Positions 1-4,779 of a DNA stretch of 6,470 bases are shown here, piece after piece; within the stretch, counting starts at the first letter, position 1, and each line of letters opens with the position of its first letter. Made by a program: the position numbers and the translations under genes. The notes beneath the pieces were generated by a model that was given only the letters and a program-made list of their open reading frames with translations, ran no database searches and had not been told where the DNA came from. Source of the stretch: Bordetella parapertussis. GTDB lineage: Bacteria; Pseudomonadota; Gammaproteobacteria; Burkholderiales; Burkholderiaceae_D. The stretch covers positions 1 to 6,470 of the forward strand of contig CAMBJI010000121.1 of the NCBI GenBank assembly GCA_945867725.1, in the 5' to 3' direction.

Positions 1-1576
1 TATCACTTAGATCATGAATGAACTGACGATCGATCTTCAGGCAGGAGATAGGTAGCTTGCGCAGATAGGCAAAGTTTGAATAGCCCGTACCAAAATCATC
101 GATCGCAATTTGAACACCCAATGCATGCAGAGTCTGCAGCGTTTCTAAAGTGAGCTCTATGTTGGACATCATCAGGCTTTCGGTCAGCTCCAACTCCAGA
201 CAGTGGGGTGGTAAACCTGAGCTTGCCAGTGCCTTCTCAACCAGGCGTATCAGCGGCTGACCATTGAGCTGTTTTGTCGACAGATTGACGGCAATACGCA
301 AATGTCCCAATCCCATTTTGTGCCAGTTGGCGCATTGCGCAGTGGCTGTATTGAGTACCCAGGCACCGATCTCTTTGATCTGCGTCGATTCCTCGGCCAT
401 GTAGACGAACCGATCAGGTGACAGCAGTCCGAGTTCCGGATGTTGCCAGCGTAATAGCGCTTCTGCACCAGCCACAGCACCCGATCGTAGATCGATTTGC
501 GGCTGATACTGCAGCAAGAACTCGCCGCGCTCAATCGCGCCACTGAATTCGGTTTCGATGCGTGCGCGTTCTTGCAATTGAGCTTCTATCTCCTGATTGA
601 AAAATTGGCAGCGATTACGCCCGCTTTGTTTTGCCTGGTACATGGCTGCATCGGCCATTTCCAGCAATTGCTGCGGCGAGTCTCCATCTTGCGGAAAGAC
701 CGAAACGCCCACGCTACAATTGACGAACAAGGAGTGCGCATCGATTTTGATCGGCTCAGCAACCGCTTGCATGATACGTTCCAGCGTTTCAGGACTCATA
801 TCGAACTCTGGTCCGCCGCGCAGTACAACGATGAACTCATCACCGCCATAGCGTCCCAATATGTCATTGCTTCGCAATATCGAGCGTAATCTGCTGGTGA
901 TTCCTGTCAATATCTGATCGCCGGCGCGATGGCCGTAGTGGTCATTGATGAACTTGAAACGGTCCAGATCAATGAAGGCGACCCAGACTGGCAGCGAGTT
1001 GCGACGTGCATACGTAATCGCATCTGACATGCGGTCCAGCAGGGCGCTTCGGTTGCTTATTCCGGTCAGCGGGTCATAGGTTGCCTGAAAAGAGAGCTGG
1101 TACTCCAGTTTCTTGCGAATGGAAATATCCCGCGCCACCATTTGTATCGCGGGTTGTCCTTGATACGTGAGTGATATGTGGTAAAGCGAAACATCAAAGG
1201 CTGAGCCGTCCATACGAATGGCAACCTCTTCGGTTTCCGATTCGGGGTTGATCATCAGGCGCAGAGCATCGGTCTCGGTCTTGGCCCGGCGGATCAGCGA
1301 CGCAAGACTTCTGCCCATTAATGAAAGATGGTGCGTTTCACGGAAAATGAGACGTGCCGACGGGTTCGTAAAAACGATTTCTCCGTTCACTTCGATCAGG
1401 ATGGCATCGGGCGACAGTTCAACGATCAGTCGATAACGCTCTTCACTCTCGCGCAAGGCATCCAGTACGCGCTGTCGTTCTTGGGCCTGGTGAAAAAGTT
1501 CGAGGCTTTTCTGTTCTGGTAAACTCTCTGCCGGCTGTTGCGCACTGATTGCGCGTGCCAGACGCCGTGCGTTCAT
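1..1576 (-). CDS. PAS-GGDEF-EAL cyclic-di-GMP enzyme, H-NOX partner (HaCE type), C-terminus cut by window edge
   Basis: Predicted cytoplasmic enzyme that makes and/or degrades cyclic-di-GMP; 525 residues are visible. Residues 25-48 look like a charged helix or coiled coil. A PAS domain follows (about 43-155), then GGDEF (about 160-330) with an intact GGDEF at 244-248 and an RSND inhibitory site at 235-238, exactly five residues before it. The EAL domain starts near 345, with EAL at 372-374, the Asn of VNLS at 431, the ELTE segment at 463-466, the DDFGTGYS Asp pair at 493-494 and the Lys of LKID at 514. The rest of EAL, including the usual EGVE glutamate, lies off the window. No signal peptide or membrane segment is seen. 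The start codon is four bases after the H-NOX stop and has no clear Shine-Dalgarno, so translational coupling is likely. H-NOX-associated enzymes of this architecture are known from Shewanella and Legionella. Whether synthesis or hydrolysis dominates cannot be told from sequence. Confidence 0.95.
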   Translation of the reverse strand, partial: MNARRLARAISAQQPAESLPEQKSLELFHQAQERQRVLDALRESEERYRLIVELSPDAILIEVNGEIVFTNPSARLIFRETHHLSLMGRSLASLIRRAKTETDALRLMINPESETEEVAIRMDGSAFDVSLYHISLTYQGQPAIQMVARDISIRKKLEYQLSFQATYDPLTGISNRSALLDRMSDAITYARRNSLPVWVAFIDLDRFKFINDHYGHRAGDQILTGITSRLRSILRSNDILGRYGGDEFIVVLRGGPEFDMSPETLERIMQAVAEPIKIDAHSLFVNCSVGVSVFPQDGDSPQQLLEMADAAMYQAKQSGRNRCQFFNQEIEAQLQERARIETEFSGAIERGEFLLQYQPQIDLRSGAVAGAEALLRWQHPELGLLSPDRFVYMAEESTQIKEIGAWVLNTATAQCANWHKMGLGHLRIAVNLSTKQLNGQPLIRLVEKALASSGLPPHCLELELTESLMMSNIELTLETLQTLHALGVQIAIDDFGTGYSNFAYLRKLPISCLKIDRQFIHDLSD

Positions 1577-1580
1577 ATCA

Positions 1581-2141
1581 TCAGCCGGCGCCATCGCTCA
1601 GTCGTTTCAGAGTGAAACGGGTATGGGCACCGCTATCGTCATCGGGCAGATTGACGCGCTCGATTTTCATGGGATTACCGAAGTGATCAATGCAACCCTG
1701 AATCAGGCCTTCCGCGAAATCAGCCAGCTTGCGGCGTGAGCGATATATGAAGACCATCTCAACGTCACCCAGCTCTTCATAGTCGAAAGCAGGCAGCTCG
1801 GCATCAATGTAGAGCTTTCGGACCTCAACATGAATATGGCCATCCAGTTGGCGCAGTAACTCGAAAGCGCTTTCGTGCGTTTTTACATACTCTGGGTGGA
1901 TCTCAGAGAAGCGCTTAAAGAGATGTTTGCCAAAATGGTGGAGCAAGCCACGAACGCTGATGTTAGTCGCCGCTGACAAGTGCGTGACTAGATCTACCAT
2001 TTCCTGAGGTGGATAAGTTCCTACTGAGGTGTAAGCCCCATCCGTGGATAGGTTGGAGGCGGAGATAATGTGGTCGGCGGTCTCTAATGAGAACTGTGTT
2101 TCGACCATGGCGATGAATTCGCGGAAGACGATACCCTTCAT
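1581..2141 (-). CDS. H-NOX haem nitric-oxide sensor protein
   Basis: Soluble haem protein of the H-NOX (HNOB) family, 186 residues, the usual length for a stand-alone bacterial sensor. It opens with MKGIVF, the typical family N-terminus. The proximal haem ligand is His104 in the IHVEVRKLY segment, Pro117 sits 13 residues later as in the family, and the haem-propionate motif YxSxR is Tyr133-Ser135-Arg137. The position of the oxygen-stabilising distal Tyr of Thermoanaerobacter H-NOX (nine after the motif Tyr) is Phe142, which suggests NO binding without stable O2 binding. An in-frame ATG 33 bases upstream was rejected: it lacks a ribosome site, whereas the chosen ATG has GGAG six bases ahead. 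It is followed after four bases by a PAS-GGDEF-EAL gene, the expected effector. Family assignment is firm; NO selectivity is inferred. Confidence 0.94.
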   Translation of the reverse strand: MKGIVFREFIAMVETQFSLETADHIISASNLSTDGAYTSVGTYPPQEMVDLVTHLSAATNISVRGLLHHFGKHLFKRFSEIHPEYVKTHESAFELLRQLDGHIHVEVRKLYIDAELPAFDYEELGDVEMVFIYRSRRKLADFAEGLIQGCIDHFGNPMKIERVNLPDDDSGAHTRFTLKRLSDGAG

Positions 2142-2174
2142 GAGGTGCTCCGAAAAAAGATCTGGAGACACCAT

Positions 2175-2202
2175 AGCATATAAAAACCAACAGTTAGATC
2201 AA
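2175..2202 (-). promoter_or_regulatory. Candidate sigma70-type promoter for the H-NOX operon
   Basis: On the minus strand, TTGATC (2202-2197) is followed after 16 bases by TATGCT (2180-2175); each matches four of six consensus positions. Transcription would start near 2168, about 27 bases before the H-NOX ATG at 2141. That would place the alternative upstream ATG (2174) inside the promoter, in agreement with the start chosen. The surroundings are very AT-rich, so other hexamers could serve. Confidence 0.3.
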
Positions 2203-2253
2203 AAAAACTAAATATCGTTTTTAAATTCGTTCACTATTTATTGGCATATGCGC

Positions 2254-2276
2254 AAAACCAAAACCAAAACCAAAAC
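2254..2276. repeat. Short tandem repeat, AAAACC x 3.8
   Basis: Three full AAAACC units (2254-2259, 2260-2265, 2266-2271) and a partial fourth (to 2276) read without mismatch; the minus strand reads GGTTTT. The tract lies about 50 bases upstream of the candidate -35 element of the H-NOX operon. Simple repeats of this kind can vary in copy number through slippage, though fewer than four units is short for that. No function is shown. Confidence 0.8.
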
Positions 2277-2296
2277 ATACGTTCTTATTTTTTACT

Positions 2297-2428
2297 CTGT
2301 GCGGGTGCTAAATAATCACCGCCCGTATGCGCGCAAGCCATGCGCTAAGCCCGCACAGCCTCGCCAATGCCGCCGTAACGAGAGTGCAGGCGGCATATCC
2401 GGCAATGACGTATGGGAGGGGTCATTGC
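2297..2428. other. Three consecutive stem-loops, possible structured RNA or 3' UTR
   Basis: Three inverted repeats lie one after another. The first has 9-base arms CTGTGCGGG (2297-2305) and CCCGCACAG (2350-2358) around a 44-base loop that contains a repeated ATGCGC. The second has 8-base arms ATGCCGCC (2367-2374) and GGCGGCAT (2389-2396). The third has 8-base arms GCAATGAC (2402-2409) and GTCATTGC (2421-2428). All arms match perfectly. Gaps between stems are 8 and 5 bases, and a fourth hairpin follows after 4 more. No known RNA family was recognised, and the strand that would be transcribed is uncertain. Read-through from the peroxidase gene on the minus strand is the simplest source. Confidence 0.45.
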
Positions 2429-2432
2429 TTGA

Positions 2433-2460
2433 GCTAGGAGCATCACATGATGCTCCTAGC
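2433..2460 (-). terminator. Strong hairpin directly after the peroxidase stop codon
   Basis: A perfect 13-base inverted repeat, GCTAGGAGCATCA and its complement, is separated by two bases. It begins two bases past the peroxidase stop codon in the direction of transcription. Position and stem strength suggest a transcription end or an mRNA-stabilising structure. Neither flank has a run of T, so it is not a textbook intrinsic terminator. Being symmetrical, it could act on either strand. Confidence 0.45.
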
Positions 2461-2461
2461 C

Positions 2462-3532
2462 TCAGTTACGGTAGGGGGCGACAGGCAGGCTGGGAACGCT
2501 CGCAAAATGAGCGGGCACCTCGCCAGTGAGTGTATTGAGGAAGGCGACGATGTGCGATACGTCGTCATCGCTGAGCGTTTTGCCCAGCTGCAGACGTGCC
2601 ATTACCCGCACAGCGTCATCCAGCTTGGCCACCGATCCGTCATGAAAATACGGCGGTGTCATGGCCACATTGCGCAGCTGAGGCACTTTGAAAATATACG
2701 TATCTTCCGGTTTCTGGGTGTCGTGGAACTTGCCTTTGTCGCGGCCTTTGAGTAGCGCCATTTCCTTGCTGCCGGTTGCCAGCCAGTAGTCTTCGGTGAG
2801 ACCGAATTTCTGGAAGCTCTGGCCACCCACGACGCTGCCATTATGGCAACCAGCGCAGCCATAGCTCATGAATTTATCCAAGCCGATCTTGGCATCTTTG
2901 CTGATCGCTTTCTGGTCGCCCTTCAGGTAACGGTCGAAGGGTGCTGGCGTGAGCAGCGTGCGCTCAAAGGCGCCGATGGCGGTGGCCCAGTTTTCGGCTG
3001 AGACCGGCTCTTTCTCGTTCGGGAAGGCTTTTTCGAAAAGTGGCCTGTACCCCAATGACCGCATCCTTTCCTCGGCTTCGGCGTAGGTCTTGTTGCCGTA
3101 AGCGAGCGGGCTGAGCAGGGCTTTCATCGCCTGCTCTTCGACGCTCACGCGGTTGCCGCCGTAGTGCTGCGCAATCAGGAGTGGCGTGTTGAATACCGTA
3201 GGCGCATTGCGCGGCAAGAGGGTGCCGTGCACGCCGACTGACAAGGCAAGGGAGTCCGCGCCGTAGTAGCTGGGATTGTGGCAAGCCGCGCAACTCATGC
3301 GGCCATCTGTTGAGACACGGGTTTCAAAAAAGAGCTTCTTGCCCAACTCAACGCGTTCGCTGGAATGCGGATAGTCATCAACATGGGCCGTATCGGGTAG
3401 GGCCTTGAAAAGTCCACGGGCACGCTCGAGCAAGGCCTTGTCGGTGTTTTCGGCGACTGCCAGGCCCACCAGTACGGTGGCAGCGATGGCAAGCACGCTT
3501 AGCGCGCTGCGTTTGAGAAAGGGTGACGTCAT
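2462..3532 (-). CDS. Secreted di-heme cytochrome c peroxidase / MauG-family protein
   Basis: Predicted periplasmic protein of 356 residues with a Sec signal peptide (basic start, hydrophobic 10-26, likely cut after AVA at 27). Two c-type haem sites are visible, CAACH (81-85) and CAGCH (226-230). Family landmarks include RNAPTVFN (108-115), EEQA (132-135), PYFHDGSV (294-301) and a final IVAFLNTLTG. His102 fits the distal ligand of the peroxidatic haem; Met311 in the AVRVM segment is a candidate ligand for the second haem. Classic members reduce hydrogen peroxide with electrons from small cytochromes. Counting from the first haem His, the positions of the conserved inter-haem Trp and catalytic Glu are Tyr124 and Ala144, while the Gln between them (134) is kept. 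Peroxidase activity is therefore uncertain. The start has GGAG seven bases upstream. It lies 126 bases after a barrel gene on the same strand and probably shares its transcript. Confidence 0.93.
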   Translation of the reverse strand: MTSPFLKRSALSVLAIAATVLVGLAVAENTDKALLERARGLFKALPDTAHVDDYPHSSERVELGKKLFFETRVSTDGRMSCAACHNPSYYGADSLALSVGVHGTLLPRNAPTVFNTPLLIAQHYGGNRVSVEEQAMKALLSPLAYGNKTYAEAEERMRSLGYRPLFEKAFPNEKEPVSAENWATAIGAFERTLLTPAPFDRYLKGDQKAISKDAKIGLDKFMSYGCAGCHNGSVVGGQSFQKFGLTEDYWLATGSKEMALLKGRDKGKFHDTQKPEDTYIFKVPQLRNVAMTPPYFHDGSVAKLDDAVRVMARLQLGKTLSDDDVSHIVAFLNTLTGEVPAHFASVPSLPVAPYRN

Positions 3533-3658
3533 GGGCCTGCTCCCGAATGATGTTGTATGAATTTTTTAAGGATTTCCCAGCAACAATTTTGCGCCATTTT
3601 CGGCGATCCTGCACACCCGTGGCGACATCGCCTCGATTGTCTTGGCAGCGGTTGGGGA
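3533..3658 (-). other. Gap between barrel and peroxidase genes
   Basis: These 126 bases hold no gene. The self-complementary GGCGACATCGCC (3621-3632) can form a short stem, but no T-run follows on either strand, so I see no terminator between the two genes. The peroxidase ribosome site (GGGAG) lies at the 3532 end. An AT-rich stretch near 3555-3575 could hold a promoter, but no convincing -35/-10 pair was found. Confidence 0.5.
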
Positions 3659-4513
3659 TCAGAAGAAGTGGCGCATGCCGATTTCCATAGTTGTTTTCAC
3701 CCCCAAGCGATTGTCGGTGCCCGACAGGCCGCTGCCTGGTCGAATATAAACACCCGTTTTAGGGGTGAGAAATCGGCCGACCTCGGCTTTGATGTTGGAG
3801 CTGTAACTATTCGAGCGTTCGTGATCGAACCAGTAGCTGACTTCAACAAAGCTGTAAACCTTTGATGGCCAGCGAGTCAGTAATGACGTACGCAGATTGG
3901 TGTAATGCACAGCCTCCCGGCTGGTTTCGCCGCTGTAGGAACGACCGTATTGTATGTAAGGGAAAAATACGGATTTTGCAGCTGGAATATCGATCGACCA
4001 AAAGGCAAAGGGTGCTAGAACGTTTTTACCATTCCCCAAATTAGCGTCGCTGGCTGTGTTCAGGTTGAGTTCGGATCCCATGACCATCGCATAGCCTTGA
4101 CCGCGGACAGCGCGCCAGGCGAGGCGCGTCAGCAGGTTGCCTATGCCTTGATCCGTAGCAGTGCCAGTGCCCGTATCGTAGCGCGCCACGGGTAGCTCGA
4201 CCCGCAACGCAAGCGCGTTGGTGAATGCATATTCACCCCGTGCTGTTATGGCATAGGAGGACGCAGTGCCGTAGTCAATGTATTCGCTACGGAGGTCAAA
4301 ACGGTTTTTAAAATCGGTTGGGTCGATGCGTTTTGTGACATCCATGCTGGCGTCTGCTGGCCGAGCTTCTGCTGGCCGCGCTTGCGCTGATGGCTCTTTG
4401 ATAGCGGAGTCCTCGGCATTCACGTTCTGTGTGAATGCCATCGCAAGAAACAATGAGCACAAATGATGAAAGGGCCTGATGCGGCCCGGTGAGAAAAAGC
4501 AGGGATTGGTCAT
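3659..4513 (-). CDS. Predicted outer-membrane beta-barrel protein
   Basis: The 284-residue product looks like an outer-membrane barrel. It has a signal peptide with a long polar start, a hydrophobic stretch near 17-27 and a likely cut after NVNA (33). A low-complexity Ala-Arg-Pro linker (44-55) follows, then alternating polar and hydrophobic strands rich in Tyr, Gly and Asn, and a terminal Phe-Phe as in substrates of the BAM machinery. The GIGNLLTRL segment (123-131) and the LGNGKNVLAP segment (159-168) recall the aromatic-pathway transporter-like barrel group (PF13557), but that match is from memory and is only a suggestion. No substrate can be named. No Shine-Dalgarno precedes the ATG; the upstream bases are A/T-rich. 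The only other early Met (25) would destroy the signal peptide. The peroxidase gene follows on the same strand, so export of both products to the envelope is likely coordinated. Confidence 0.78.
   Translation of the reverse strand: MTNPCFFSPGRIRPFHHLCSLFLAMAFTQNVNAEDSAIKEPSAQARPAEARPADASMDVTKRIDPTDFKNRFDLRSEYIDYGTASSYAITARGEYAFTNALALRVELPVARYDTGTGTATDQGIGNLLTRLAWRAVRGQGYAMVMGSELNLNTASDANLGNGKNVLAPFAFWSIDIPAAKSVFFPYIQYGRSYSGETSREAVHYTNLRTSLLTRWPSKVYSFVEVSYWFDHERSNSYSSNIKAEVGRFLTPKTGVYIRPGSGLSGTDNRLGVKTTMEIGMRHFF
4353..4382. repeat. 15-base tandem duplication in the barrel gene
   Basis: Two adjacent 15-base units (4353-4367 and 4368-4382) differ at one base. They encode the doubled pentapeptide ARPAE-ARPAD in the linker just after the signal peptide. 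Being in frame, the duplication only lengthens a probably flexible, Pro-rich linker. Confidence 0.75.
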
Positions 4514-4524
4514 TTTGAAATTTT

Positions 4525-4779
4525 TTATATGTTAAGCAGCTGACCTTGATTGAGCCGTACCATTGAGAGGGTTGTCGCCCCGCTGAAGTCCGGTCCAATG
4601 ACGCTGGTCAATGCGCCTTTTATTGCTTTGTTACAAATATAGCACGCAAGAGTTCGATATTCGATATTTTGACCGATTAAAGCCCCGCTGCCGTAAAATT
4701 CGGTACCGATAACCCTTGAGGTAATTGCTGACCTATCCGGACAGTTTGATTTTCCTCCCGCTTCATGTTTCTCCTGCAT
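4525..4779 (-). CDS. Doubtful 84-codon reading frame upstream of the barrel gene
   Basis: I do not recognise this product. The frame ends 11 bases before the barrel gene's ATG, in the same direction. Residues 23-30 (VIGTEFYG) and 61-68 (VIGPDFSG) form an internal repeat. In DNA the copies differ mainly at third codon positions (GTT/GTC, ATC/ATT, GGT/GGA, TTT/TTC, GGC/GGG), which is how coding sequence diverges. Against it: the ATG has no ribosome site, the first residues lie antisense to the start of the DUF1800 gene, and there is no signal peptide or motif. It could be a small gene, a remnant of a longer gene whose real part begins near residue 20, or chance. Confidence 0.25.
   Translation of the reverse strand: MQEKHEAGGKSNCPDRSAITSRVIGTEFYGSGALIGQNIEYRTLACYICNKAIKGALTSVIGPDFSGATTLSMVRLNQGQLLNI
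4627..4637. promoter_or_regulatory. Short palindrome, possible operator
   Basis: TTTGTTACAAA is a perfect inverted repeat of five bases around a single T. It overlaps a minus-strand TATATT that could be a -10 element for the barrel gene. Regulator half-sites often look like this, but no particular regulator can be named and an 11-base palindrome in AT-rich DNA can arise by chance. Confidence 0.2.
4669..4699 (+). promoter_or_regulatory. Candidate sigma70-type promoter for the DUF1800 gene
   Basis: TTGACC (4669-4674) and TAAAAT (4694-4699) each match five of six consensus positions. The spacer is 19 bases, longer than the best 17, which would weaken it. Transcription would start near 4706, about 74 bases before the chosen ATG. 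The tandem TTCGATA pair ends just ahead of the -35, where an activator could bind. Confidence 0.35.

Larger units (their letters stand above)
2142..2461. other. Intergenic region between the peroxidase and H-NOX genes
   Basis: These 320 bases hold no gene I can support. The H-NOX-proximal part (2142-2296) is AT-rich and carries the candidate promoter and a hexamer repeat. The peroxidase-proximal part (2297-2460) is GC-rich and made almost wholly of inverted repeats. A 93-codon plus-strand frame (2248-2529) begins inside the hexamer repeat, giving a Lys-Thr run, and overlaps the peroxidase 3' end antisense. I regard it as chance. Confidence 0.7.
4514..4764. other. Divergent intergenic region between barrel and DUF1800 genes
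   Basis: This stretch of about 250 bases separates two genes pointing away from each other and must hold promoters for both. Besides the doubtful minus-strand frame, it contains GCCCCGCTG twice (4577-4585 and 4682-4690), a tandem TTCGATA pair (4653-4666), the palindrome TTTGTTACAAA (4627-4637) and the 10-base palindrome TCGGTACCGA (4700-4709). No riboswitch or RNA gene was recognised. For the barrel gene, only a lone TATATT (4641-4636, minus) stands out, without a good -35. Confidence 0.6.

Noticed and set aside
497..889. 130-codon plus-strand reading frame
   Set aside because: It lies wholly antisense to the GGDEF-EAL coding region, whose protein motifs are unmistakable.
2142..2174. Upstream ATG at 2174 adding 11 residues to H-NOX
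   Set aside because: No ribosome site precedes it, it falls at the candidate promoter -10, and family members begin with the MKG segment encoded from 2141.
2189..2202. FNR/CRP-like operator starting at TTGAT in the H-NOX promoter
   Set aside because: Only the left half-site is present; the matching ATCAA half at the right spacing is missing.
2297..2460. Integron attC site or CRISPR repeats
   Set aside because: The stems differ from one another, there are no spacers of equal length, and no attC core sequences (GTTRRRY/RYYYAAC pair) frame the region.
2248..2529. 93-codon plus-strand frame starting with a Lys-Thr run
   Set aside because: The start is the translated hexamer repeat and the end is antisense to the peroxidase. 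No ribosome site or family features.
2447..2755. 102-codon plus-strand frame
   Set aside because: Antisense to the peroxidase C-terminal domain; no independent support.
4514..4764. Cyclic-di-GMP (GEMM-type) riboswitch on the minus strand
   Set aside because: CAGCGGGGC recalls the 3' part of that motif, but the conserved 5' half is absent and the required stems could not be drawn.
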